Positions 49,256 through 58,743 of a DNA stretch of 64,000 nucleotides are shown in pieces. Numbering within the stretch: the stretch's first letter is position 1; each line of letters begins with the position of its first letter. The notes beneath the pieces are model-generated. The model worked only from the letters and a program-made list of their open reading frames with translations, did no database searches and had not been told where the DNA came from. This DNA is from CAWATZ01 sp963784995 (lineage in GTDB: Bacteria; Planctomycetota; Planctomycetia; Gemmatales; Gemmataceae), in the NCBI GenBank assembly GCA_963784995.1, contig CAWATZ010000002.1, positions 1,964,780 through 2,028,779 on the forward strand, written 5' to 3'. Both the position numbers and the translations under genes were made by a program.

Positions 49256-50169
49256 AGGCCCTTGCCGAAACCGGTGTGGAGCATTTCCGGCCGCTGCTGC
49301 CCGTGGGCTATGCGGCCGGGGTGCAGGCGTACCAGGAGGCGGTCGCATGCCTCACCGCGGGCGACCTGACGGACCATTACACCACCGGGCTGCGGTTCTT
49401 CCACGAGGAGTTTGTGCCGGCACTGAAAGCCCGGCTGGTGGCGCTGTCCGGCGGGGCCTGGCAGCTGGAGGACTTCAGGGCCTACGCCGCGGGCAGCGAC
49501 GTCGATTTCATGACGCACCTGGTGGAGGCCGTGGCCAGCCGCGAAGAGGTATGCCTCTTCCCCGGCGACTGGCACGGGTTCCGCGTCGGCTCGACGCATC
49601 AGGCAAGGATTCGCTGGACCGAGGAGAGCCGGGGCCGATTGGCTTGCCTGTGCATCCCCTCGGTCCGCAACGGGCACCTCACGGAGGAGATGGCCGGCTT
49701 CCTCGAAGAGGCTGCCGTCTGCCTGCTGAACCTGAACCTGTTTCCGACGCTGGAGGCCGCCGAGCGGCGGGAGGTCGCCTCCCGGCTGGCCTGCGTGCTG
49801 CCGAAGTCGGTGCTGTCGATCAGCTTCAGCCGCGGCTTCGGACTCACTGCGTCGCAGCTGGGAGTCTTCCTGGTCCACCGCGATCATCCTTACCAGCGGC
49901 GCTTTGCCACGCAGTGGAACTGGTTCACCTACTTCCACAATGCCCTCGCCGCTCGGGCTTTCCTGGCGCTGGACGAGGAACGGAGGGCAGCCGTGGACGA
50001 GCAGCGCCGAGGGTGGGTGACGGACTGGCTTCGCCGGCACGGTCTTCCCGTGGTGGAGTCGGGCAGCTACTACGTCAAGTCCTTCCGCGTCGGCCCTGTG
50101 CCTGCCTCATTGGAGCCGCTTCGGCGAGGCGAGGTGGTCCGGCTCTGTTTCAAGCCGCCTCAGGTCTGA
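49246..50169 (+). CDS. Aminotransferase-like protein without the PLP lysine
   Basis: A 307-residue protein. The segment ISFSRGFGLTASQLGVFLVH resembles the PLP-lysine motif SFSKxxGLxGxRLG of fold-type I aminotransferases, but the Lys is Arg196, and a downstream FHNALAARAFLAL also fits that fold. It may thus be a degenerate, non-PLP relative; this is from motif reading only. GTG at 49246 is used as start; it overlaps the radical SAM stop by 10 bases. It ends the cassette just before a low-GC island. Confidence 0.5.
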   Translation: MLLKALAETGVEHFRPLLPVGYAAGVQAYQEAVACLTAGDLTDHYTTGLRFFHEEFVPALKARLVALSGGAWQLEDFRAYAAGSDVDFMTHLVEAVASREEVCLFPGDWHGFRVGSTHQARIRWTEESRGRLACLCIPSVRNGHLTEEMAGFLEEAAVCLLNLNLFPTLEAAERREVASRLACVLPKSVLSISFSRGFGLTASQLGVFLVHRDHPYQRRFATQWNWFTYFHNALAARAFLALDEERRAAVDEQRRGWVTDWLRRHGLPVVESGSYYVKSFRVGPVPASLEPLRRGEVVRLCFKPPQV

Positions 50170-50184
50170 TTGGCGTGGTCGGTC

Positions 50185-50814
50185 TCAGTTCCCCGTATTC
50201 AGTCGAAGGTGCTGATCCATGTGTCTGTAAAGCTCATCGAATGTGACGCAAATCACGGTATTGCTATCAACGGTGACCTTGTCCGTTCTCCAGTCCAGAC
50301 GAAAACGCTCATAAGAATCGGGAATGCTGGCGTCTCGCCCAATAATCAGCATTGCCGAGAACCTGATGTGACCGTCTCCGAAATCTCTCTTGAATCGTTG
50401 TGTCTTTTTGAAGTCATCGAGCATCGTATACCAGTCGATGATCTGCGAAAACCCATGCTCAAACCGCTCAGCCCATACCATTGTTTTCTTATTCTGCGAT
50501 GGCTTGAAAATGCTATGCAATCTGGCATCTTCAAATTCGATCACGCAGAATTGCCGATAAGCCTTGTCTCCCAAAACAAGGTCCGCAGCGTAATCACCGA
50601 AAAACTTGTATTCAAAGCAGTACTGGGTTGCTGGCCCTATGTTTCGCACGTACGAGCCAATGAATGCAGAGATTTGCGGTCGTGCCTTGAAGAACGGTTG
50701 AATGTCATCTTTCTCAGACAACTCTACCTTTGCCCTGAGCAGCGCACCGAATGCATCAATCTCGACACGGCATTTCTTCGGATTAAGCTTGATCGTCTTG
50801 AATTTCTGGGCCAC
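50185..50814 (-). CDS. Shedu-like immune nuclease (DUF4263)
   Basis: A 209-residue DUF4263 protein of the Shedu defence family (PD-(D/E)xK nuclease). The core reads ADLVLGDK, then FCVIEFEDARLHSIF, a conserved RFEHGFSQIIDWY and MLIIGRDASIPDSY, as I recall for this family. The catalytic ExK triad is not canonical here (E-F-E), so activity should be checked. GTG start at 50814, GGAG upstream, 6 bases after the RelE-like gene. Codon and base use is clearly less GC-rich than its neighbours, pointing to transfer. Single-gene Shedu systems protect against phage. Confidence 0.72.
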   Translation of the reverse strand: MAQKFKTIKLNPKKCRVEIDAFGALLRAKVELSEKDDIQPFFKARPQISAFIGSYVRNIGPATQYCFEYKFFGDYAADLVLGDKAYRQFCVIEFEDARLHSIFKPSQNKKTMVWAERFEHGFSQIIDWYTMLDDFKKTQRFKRDFGDGHIRFSAMLIIGRDASIPDSYERFRLDWRTDKVTVDSNTVICVTFDELYRHMDQHLRLNTGN

Positions 50815-50820
50815 GGCCGC

Positions 50821-51102
50821 TTACTCCGATTGCGCTCCGGCGGTTTCAAACCGAGAAGGTTTTGAAAAGTCCAAAATGGTAATCACTTTTTTCTTGGGAT
50901 TCAGGGTGAAGAAGATTCTGACGTCGTCAGACGTATTCAGCACGTAAGTGTCCTGATAAATCATCGGTTCCGTCATCTTCCGAAGACGTTCGTCGTTCTC
51001 CCAGTTCTTGAGTTGGTCCAGCCACGAGAGCACTTTTTGACTCTCCTCTGAACTGAGGGCCTTGATGGCTGCAGTCATGGACGATGGCACTATTACTTTC
51101 AT
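50821..51102 (-). CDS. RelE/ParE-like toxin-family protein upstream of the Shedu gene
   Basis: A 93-residue protein. Its DVRIFFTLNPKKKVITILD strand-helix end and compact length match the RelE/ParE toxin fold. ATG at 51102 with GGGAGA upstream. No antitoxin gene is adjacent: the next gene on this strand is the Shedu-like nuclease, so they may be a two-gene module. Low GC like its partner. Could be a plain RelE relative without toxicity. Confidence 0.6.
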   Translation of the reverse strand: MKVIVPSSMTAAIKALSSEESQKVLSWLDQLKNWENDERLRKMTEPMIYQDTYVLNTSDDVRIFFTLNPKKKVITILDFSKPSRFETAGAQSE

Positions 51103-51502
51103 TGTTTTCTCCCAGCAACAGTCGGAGCCAGCGTTTTCTCAGCCTTAACGTACAAAGGAACACTAATCCTGATCGTTTCGTTCCACGCCGGCTTTGCTCT
51201 CGCCTCATTTTACGACTGCGGGGACTGCTCTGCGAGTGCAACTTGATAGTCGGGGTTTGAGCATGGGTTTCAAAAGATCGGCCAGAGCCGGGGGACGTGA
51301 GCAGGGCGAGGAGGAGGGGAAGGACGCGGGTCATGGTCTGATCCCAGCCTGCTGGTCTGGCAGAAATCTTGCGCGCCCCTGTAACAGAACGCCTTGATCG
51401 GGCATCCAAGAATCTGTTCGGTGCAGCGGTTCGCCGCTGGCCGTCGCCAATGGTCTTCTCCGCCTGAAGTGAAACCCCAAGGAGTTTGTGGAGGAAGAGC
51501 TG
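51103..51502. other. Junction between low-GC island and bufferin-like cluster
   Basis: This 400-base gap has no intact gene. On the minus strand an ATG at 51334 opens MTRVLPLLLALLTSPGSG, a signal-peptide-like start, that then fades into non-protein-like sequence; it may be the stub of an exported-protein gene cut by the island. It must also hold the promoters for the diverging genes; none could be assigned. Confidence 0.3.
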
Positions 51503-51961
51503 ATGCAATCTGCGGATCTGAATCGTCGCCAGTTCCAGAAACTGGCGGCGGCTGTGCTGGGCGGCCTGCTGACCGGCGTGAGCGTCGGCCAGGCCGACGA
51601 CAAGAAGGAGCCCAAGAAGAAGGACCCGGACAAACCCCTGCTGTTGCAGGAGCCGCACGTCTGCCGTGGTCTCAACCCGACCTGCAAGGGCGAGGTCAAG
51701 GGAGTGAAAAACGACTGCGCCGGCCAGAGTGCCTGCGCCACGGTCAAGGCCCACAAGTGCAAGGGCCACGGCGAATGTGCCGGCACCGGCGGCTGCGGCG
51801 AGCACCCCGGCGAGAACAAGTGCAAGGGCATGGGCGAGTGCGCCGTGCCCCTCTCGGACAAGGCCTGGGTCAAGGCCCGCAAGAACTTCGAGGCGGCCAT
51901 GAAGAAGGCCAACAAGAAGTTCGGCGCGGCACCCAAGAAACAACAGCAGAAGGACAAGTGA
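51503..51961 (+). CDS. Tat-exported Cys-rich bufferin-like precursor 1
   Basis: A 152-residue protein. A twin-arginine signal (NRRQFQKL then a hydrophobic stretch ending near VGQA) precedes a Lys-rich linker and a core with nine cysteines (54, 61, 72, 78, 86, 92, 98, 107, 113) in CKG-type spacings, ending VPLSDKAWVKARKNFE. This fits the BufA2-like class of bufferin metallophores, made by MNIO enzymes and binding copper. ATG at 51503 with GGAGG eight bases upstream. A paralogue lies downstream of DoxX. Confidence 0.75.
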   Translation: MQSADLNRRQFQKLAAAVLGGLLTGVSVGQADDKKEPKKKDPDKPLLLQEPHVCRGLNPTCKGEVKGVKNDCAGQSACATVKAHKCKGHGECAGTGGCGEHPGENKCKGMGECAVPLSDKAWVKARKNFEAAMKKANKKFGAAPKKQQQKDK

Positions 51962-52046
51962 GCGTCGCGGATCTGTCTCCCTTTGGACCGGCGGAGGCAG
52001 CTTGCAGCCGCCGGTTTCTCCTCGACCTTTTCCCCTGGATGGTGCC

Positions 52047-52955
52047 ATGATACCGCGTCTGGGACACGTGAACCTGGGCCTCGGAGTTGGTCTGCGGACC
52101 GTTCACTTCCCGTACATCCTGTCGAACTACCCCCCGGTGGATTGGTTCGAGATCATTTCCGAGAACTTCATGGATTCCGGCGGCCGGCCGCGCTACGTCC
52201 TCGACCAGATCGCGGAACGCTACGCGGTGGTGATGCATGGCGTCTCGCTGTCCATCGGCAGCACGGACCCGCTGAATTTCGCCTACCTCGGCAAGCTCAA
52301 GCGACTCGCCCACCAGATCAAGGCCCGCTGGGTTTCGGACCACCTGTGCTGGACCGGCGTGGCCGGACGCAACACGCATGACCTTCTGCCCATCCCGCTC
52401 AACGAGGCCACCCTGGCCCACGTTGCCGGTCGGGTCCGTGTCGTGCAGGAAGTCCTCGAACGGCCTCTGATCCTGGAGAACCCGAGCACTTACGTTGGCT
52501 TTGTCGATTCGACGATGACGGAGTGGGAGTTCCTCAGCCGGCTGACGGAGGAGACGAACTGCGGCCTGCTGCTCGACGTCAACAATGTCTACGTTTCCAG
52601 TGTCAACCACGACTTCGACCCGGTGGAATACGTACGCAACGTCCCGCATCATCGCGTGGTCCAGTTCCACCTTGCCGGCCATACGCATTGCGGCACCCAC
52701 ATCATCGATACCCACGACGGCGAGGTGATCGATCCCGTGTGGGAACTGTACCGGTTGGCTCACCAACTGACGGGCGGCGCCTCGACCCTGCTTGAGTGGG
52801 ACGCCAGGATTCCGCCTTTCCCGGTGGTGCATGCCGAGGTCCTCAAGGCTCGGGAATTCATGGCCGAGCGCTTGCCCGCGGTGAGCGGTAAACGCCGGCC
52901 AGCGCTAACGGCGCCTTCTGGCGTTTCCTCAGGGGAGAATCGATCATGTGTTTGA
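52047..52955 (+). CDS. MNIO-family (DUF692) iron oxidase, BufB-like
   Basis: A 302-residue DUF692 TIM-barrel multinuclear non-heme iron oxidase, known to modify cysteines in RiPP and bufferin precursors. Metal-ligand segments: MHGVSLSIGS, SDHLCWTG, ILENPSTY, LLLDVNNVYVSS, QFHLAGHTH, DTHDGEV and LEWDARIP. ATG at 52047. It lies between the two Cys-rich precursors and overlaps the DoxX gene by 10 bases, supporting modification of both peptides. Substrate is inferred from context. Confidence 0.88.
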   Translation: MIPRLGHVNLGLGVGLRTVHFPYILSNYPPVDWFEIISENFMDSGGRPRYVLDQIAERYAVVMHGVSLSIGSTDPLNFAYLGKLKRLAHQIKARWVSDHLCWTGVAGRNTHDLLPIPLNEATLAHVAGRVRVVQEVLERPLILENPSTYVGFVDSTMTEWEFLSRLTEETNCGLLLDVNNVYVSSVNHDFDPVEYVRNVPHHRVVQFHLAGHTHCGTHIIDTHDGEVIDPVWELYRLAHQLTGGASTLLEWDARIPPFPVVHAEVLKAREFMAERLPAVSGKRRPALTAPSGVSSGENRSCV

Positions 52956-53446
52956 AGACGACGTTGAAAGCGTGGTATCTGCGGGAAATCTGGGTCCTGG
53001 ACGGGGTCAAGCACGTCTTCCTGCTGATCCTGCGTCTCTACTTCGGGGCCGCGTTCCTCTCCGCGGGACTGGGGAAACTGCTCAACCCGGAAGCGACGGC
53101 GGAGTTCTTCGCCGGCTGGGGCATCCCGCTGCCGCTGCTCAACGCCTTCCTGGCCGGGACCACCGAGACGGTCGGTGGCTTGTGTTTGCTGCTTGGGGTC
53201 GCTTCCCGGCTGATCACCCTCCCGCTCATTGGCACGATGCTCGTCGCTTACGCGACGGCACATCCGGACAACTTCTATGCGTTCTGGGGCAACACGGCCC
53301 TGTTCTTCAAGGCCCCTCCGTTTCCTTACCTGTTTACCTCGATCGTGGTGCTGCTCTTCGGGCCGGGTCTGTTTTCCCTCGATGCCGTCCTCAAATGGTA
53401 TCTGGACCGGCAGGAAGCACGCTGCGGGCATGCGGCAACTTTGTGA
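52946..53446 (+). CDS. DoxX-family membrane protein, BufD-like
   Basis: A 166-residue membrane protein of the DoxX family with four TM helices (FLLILRLYFGAAFLSAGLGK, GGLCLLLGVASRLI and others). DoxX proteins are regular members of bufferin clusters, with a role in the membrane that is not settled. ATG at 52946 overlaps the MNIO gene by 10 bases, GGGGAG upstream. Confidence 0.85.
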   Translation: MCLKTTLKAWYLREIWVLDGVKHVFLLILRLYFGAAFLSAGLGKLLNPEATAEFFAGWGIPLPLLNAFLAGTTETVGGLCLLLGVASRLITLPLIGTMLVAYATAHPDNFYAFWGNTALFFKAPPFPYLFTSIVVLLFGPGLFSLDAVLKWYLDRQEARCGHAATL

Positions 53447-53493
53447 GCTTGTGACTCTGTTTTCGATCTGCTTGATCTTTTACGAGGAGAACG

Positions 53494-53991
53494 ATGAACG
53501 ACCAGACTCTCAGTCGGCGCGATCTGAACCGTTTCGCCTTTGCGGCCCTGGGCGGACTCGTGGCCGGGGTCCTCTCCGGCTGCAGCGAGACCAAACCGCC
53601 GCCCAAAAACCAGGCGGCGGGCGACCAGGACAAGAAGGACAAGGACAAGAAGGACAAGGAGACAGCGGATTCGACACCCCGGTTGCTCCAGGATCCCCAC
53701 GTCTGTCGGGGCATCAACACGTGCAAGAACAAGGGCAAGAAGGGCACGACCAACGAGTGCGCGGGGCAGGCCCATTGTGCCACGGTGGCGGCGCATGACT
53801 GCAGCGGCATGAATGCGTGCAAGGGCCAGGGCGGCTGTGGGGAACACCCCGGCGAGAACGAGTGCAAGGGCAAGGGCGGTTGCGAGGTTCCGCTCAGCGA
53901 CAAGGCCTGGCCCAAGGCACGCAAGCGCTTCGAGGAACTGATGACCAGGGCGGGCAAGAAGTTCGGCGCGGCCCCGCCGAAGAAAGCCTGA
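53494..53991 (+). CDS. Tat-exported Cys-rich lipoprotein, bufferin-like precursor 2
   Basis: A 165-residue paralogue of precursor 1. It has a Tat motif (SRRDLNRF), and its hydrophobic stretch ends in LSGC (Cys30), a lipobox, so it may be anchored to a membrane. The core has nine Cys (71, 77, 89, 95, 103, 109, 115, 124, 130) in almost the same spacings and the same VPLSDKAWPKARKRFEE tail motif. Between signal and core is a Lys/Asp-rich linker. It is next to DoxX in the same direction. Confidence 0.75.
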   Translation: MNDQTLSRRDLNRFAFAALGGLVAGVLSGCSETKPPPKNQAAGDQDKKDKDKKDKETADSTPRLLQDPHVCRGINTCKNKGKKGTTNECAGQAHCATVAAHDCSGMNACKGQGGCGEHPGENECKGKGGCEVPLSDKAWPKARKRFEELMTRAGKKFGAAPPKKA

Positions 53992-54007
53992 GAGGCGTGG
54001 AAAGCAA

Positions 54008-54110
54008 CCCCTCCCCCAACCCCTCCCCGCTTCGGGGAGGGGAGTAAGACAGCAAGAGCGGGCTTTTTTCTCCCCTCCCCGCTTCGGGGAGGGGTTGGGG
54101 GGGAGGGGTT
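54008..54110. repeat. Inverted repeat between precursor 2 and its partner gene
   Basis: Two copies of CCTCCCCGCTTCGGGGAGGGG in inverted context with flanking CCCCTCCCCCAACCCC and GGGGTTGGGGGGGAGGGG. It lies inside the bufferin-like cluster and would fold in the transcript; it may attenuate expression of the last gene. Confidence 0.85.
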
Positions 54111-54140
54111 TTGTGACGAGCCCCCAACATTCGGCCAACC

Positions 54141-55046
54141 ATGAACACCATGAAGAAACCGTGGCACGACCTCGCACGGCTCCAGCGCTGGATGCAGTCG
54201 GCCATCACGCACCCGCGAGGCGTCCAGGAGGGAGTTGCTTCTGCCGAAGCAAGGCAGGCCATCGCTGTCGGCGCGGAGGAAGCAGAGAGCATCCTGACAC
54301 GTTCGCGGGCGCTGACGGCGCTGCGGCGCCTGGCCATCTACGGCTCGGCCTATTACGCCCGGCTGCTGGAGTGCCTGCGCGAGGAGTTCCCCGTCCTGAA
54401 ACACGCCCTGGGCGAAGACGTCTTCGACGCCTTCGCCGCCGGCTATCTGCAGCAATACCCTTCGCGGACCTACACGCTGATGGAACTGGGAGCGAACTTC
54501 CCGCACTTCCTCGAAGAAACGCGACCCCAGGCCGAAGAGGGTTCCTCGGCGGAGTGGGCCGATTTTCTCATTGACCTGGCCACTCTGGAACTGACGTTCA
54601 ACGAGGTCTTCGACGGGCCTGGCATCGAGGGGGAACAACTCCTGGATACGGACCCGCTTGCCGCCGTCCCTCCGGAGCAGATGCTGGAATCGCGGCTTGT
54701 TCCGGTGAGCTGTCTCCGGTTGCTCCGGCTGCGCTATCCGGTGCATGCCTACTTCAACGCGGTGAAGAAGGAAACGGACGTCGCGCCGCCCGAGCCGGCC
54801 GAAACCTTCCTCGCGGTCACCCGCAGCGGCTACGTGGTTCAACACCACCAGCTCTCACGCTCTGCTTATGGACTCCTGAGCGCCTTGCTGGCCGGCGAGC
54901 CGATCGGGCGGGCGATCGAGCAGGCGGTCGCCGTCGCGGGCCCGGACCTGGAGCGTCTGGAATCGGACCTCCGGACCTGGTTTCACGATTGGGCCGCGGA
55001 GGGGTTCTTTCTGCGGATCGAGGTTCCAGCTTGCCGGCTGGGATAG
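54141..55046 (+). CDS. DUF2063 protein, BufC-like MNIO partner
   Basis: A 301-residue protein with the DUF2063 N-terminal domain (RLAIYGSAYYARLLECLREE then YLQQYPSRTYTLMELG). In known clusters this partner brings the precursor to the MNIO enzyme. It shows no catalytic motif. ATG at 54141 or 54150; ribosome site weak. It closes the cluster and is separated from precursor 2 by a palindrome. Confidence 0.82.
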   Translation: MNTMKKPWHDLARLQRWMQSAITHPRGVQEGVASAEARQAIAVGAEEAESILTRSRALTALRRLAIYGSAYYARLLECLREEFPVLKHALGEDVFDAFAAGYLQQYPSRTYTLMELGANFPHFLEETRPQAEEGSSAEWADFLIDLATLELTFNEVFDGPGIEGEQLLDTDPLAAVPPEQMLESRLVPVSCLRLLRLRYPVHAYFNAVKKETDVAPPEPAETFLAVTRSGYVVQHHQLSRSAYGLLSALLAGEPIGRAIEQAVAVAGPDLERLESDLRTWFHDWAAEGFFLRIEVPACRLG

Positions 55047-55161
55047 GCCCAACAATTGGCGAAGTCTCGCGATCCCGCGCGCAAACCTTGGCTTCCCCAA
55101 CGTTCTCTCAATGGAGTCCCTCCTGGGAACCAGAACCAAGACAACCTGACAGGGAGTGCGA

Positions 55162-56238
55162 ATGTTCTCATTGATGCGACTGGTACAGGTCAGTTACGTC
55201 ACGGCGTTGCTGGTGGGCGTTGTTGTTCTGACGTTCCCGGGGAACTCCAGGGCCCAGCGGTTCCGTCCAGCACAGATGCTGCCGGTCCGACCGGGATTCA
55301 ATGGAGTGGGGGCACCCGGCATACTTCCGGGCGGAGCCCTGGGTCTCGGTGGGTTCCAGGGTCTTGGCGGGGCTCAGGGTCTAGGTGGGGCTCAGGGTCT
55401 GGGTGGCTTCCAGGCCCTTGGTGGGGCTCAGGGACTTGGCGGCATTCAGGGCCTGAGTGGGTTCCAGGGCTTTGGCGGCATCCAGGGTCTGCGTGGTTTT
55501 CAAGGCGGTGGACAGGTCGGCGGCTTCCGCGGGGGCCTTCAAGGCGGCTTCAGTGGTGGTTTCCAAGGCGGTTTTGGTGGCGGCTTCCCGGGCGGCTTGG
55601 GCGGTGGTGGTTTTCAGGGTGGTTTCGGGAATCGGGGTGGCTTTCAGGGCGGTCTCGGACTTGGCGGCGGCGCCTTTCAGGGCGGTTTCGGGGGCGGCTT
55701 TGGTGGCGGTTTCCCCGGTGGTTTCGGCGGTGGTTTCCAGGGCGGTTTCGGGCTTGGCGGCGGCGCCGTTCAGGGCGGCTTCCGGGGCTTCCCGGGCGGG
55801 ATCGGTGGCGGCTTCCCGGGCGGTTTCGGCGGCGGCTTGGGCGGTGGTGGTTTTCAGGGTGGTTTCGGGAATCAGGGTGGCTTCCAGGGCGGTTTCGGGC
55901 TTGGCGGCGGCGGTTTTCAGGGCGGTTTCGGCGGCGGCTTGGGCGGTGGTGGTTTTCAGGGTGGTTTCGGGAATCGGGGTGGCTTCCAGGGCGGTTTCGG
56001 GCTTGGCGGCGGCGGTTTTCAGGGCGGCTTTGGCGGCGGCTTCGGTGGCGGCTTCCCCGGTGGTTTCGGCGGTGGCTTCCAGGGCGGTTTCGGGCTTGGC
56101 GGCGGCGGTTTTCAGGGCGGCTTTGGCGGCGGTTTCGGTGGCGGCTTCCCGGGTGGTTTCGGTGGCGGCTTCGCCGGCAAGGGGTTGGTTGGTGGTGGCG
56201 GCTTCGGCGGTGGCTTCAACGGCGGCACGGGTCTCTGA
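55162..56238 (+). CDS. Secreted Gly/Phe-rich repeat protein
   Basis: A 358-residue protein: a signal peptide (VSYVTALLVGVVVLTFPG, cut near NSRAQ) followed by Gly-rich repeats, first LGGFQGLGGAQG type, then GGGFQGGFGGGFGGGFPGG type to the end. The ATG at 55162 has GGGAG upstream. It is probably an extracellular or envelope low-complexity protein. The DNA repeats keep other frames open too. No known family. Confidence 0.65.
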   Translation: MFSLMRLVQVSYVTALLVGVVVLTFPGNSRAQRFRPAQMLPVRPGFNGVGAPGILPGGALGLGGFQGLGGAQGLGGAQGLGGFQALGGAQGLGGIQGLSGFQGFGGIQGLRGFQGGGQVGGFRGGLQGGFSGGFQGGFGGGFPGGLGGGGFQGGFGNRGGFQGGLGLGGGAFQGGFGGGFGGGFPGGFGGGFQGGFGLGGGAVQGGFRGFPGGIGGGFPGGFGGGLGGGGFQGGFGNQGGFQGGFGLGGGGFQGGFGGGLGGGGFQGGFGNRGGFQGGFGLGGGGFQGGFGGGFGGGFPGGFGGGFQGGFGLGGGGFQGGFGGGFGGGFPGGFGGGFAGKGLVGGGGFGGGFNGGTGL

Positions 56239-56260
56239 TCAACCCGGCTCGGACCGGTAC

Positions 56261-56305
56261 AATGGCGAAGGTGCGGCAATCCTTTGATGCCGCACCTTCG
56301 CCATT
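56261..56305 (+). terminator. Strong hairpin between the Gly-rich gene and the sigma-54 activator
   Basis: AATGGCGAAGGTGCGGCA and TGCCGCACCTTCGCCATT are exact inverted copies (18 bp) around nine bases. It lies 22 bases after the Gly-rich stop codon and is well placed as its terminator, although no T-tract follows. Confidence 0.7.
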
Positions 56306-56379
56306 TCGCGTGTGCCGGATCGCTGATACGAAGTCAACGACGGTAACCAGGCAAATGCTTGCTTGTGAGGAGGTGCCGC

Positions 56380-58314
<1,935 letters not shown>

Positions 58315-58489
58315 GCGCTCACGACCGGTCGTGGGCCTGCTTCAGCGTGCCGCCGCCGTGATCTGCACTCCGGACAGATTGCAATTCCTTTCCTGCAAAT
58401 CACTTGCGCCTCATCCTGCCGATCCATGCCCTGCTGGCACAGGACTCGCTTTCTTCCCCGGACAGGTTCGCCTGGGGGAGAAACCAAGC

Positions 58490-58743
58490 ATGCTCCGCAT
58501 CACGCCGCTGGCCGGCCCCGAACCGGTCCCGACCTGGAAGCTCGAAGGCAAACTCGTTGGCCCCTGGGTCGCCGCACTGCGCGAGGCCTGCGCGCCGGAC
58601 GGCCGCTCCGGCTGGACCTGTCCGCTGTGGACTTTGCTGACGCGCCCGGCGTCAAGCTCCTGCAGGAACTGCGCGCCGAAGGGGTTGTGTTCACCGGGTG
58701 TTCGAGACTGATCGCGGAACTGCTGCACCTGGAGGACCAATGA
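58490..58743 (+). CDS. STAS-like anti-sigma antagonist, frameshifted
   Basis: The ATG at 58490 opens MLRITPLAGPEPVPTWKLEG with KLVGPWVAALREA, and after a one-base loss near 58600 the product goes on RPLRLDLSAVDFADAPGVKL to LLHLEDQ. This matches the small STAS-like proteins (KLxGPWVxEL then DLxxVxFxDxxG) found next to ECF sigma genes in planctomycetes. Its stop overlaps the sigma factor start (ATGA). It may modulate sigma activity. The break may be assembly error. Confidence 0.55.

Noticed and set aside
50927..52048. 373-residue minus-strand frame over the junction and precursor 1
   Set aside because: Overlaps three better genes and is low-complexity; only its internal signal-like start is mentioned separately.
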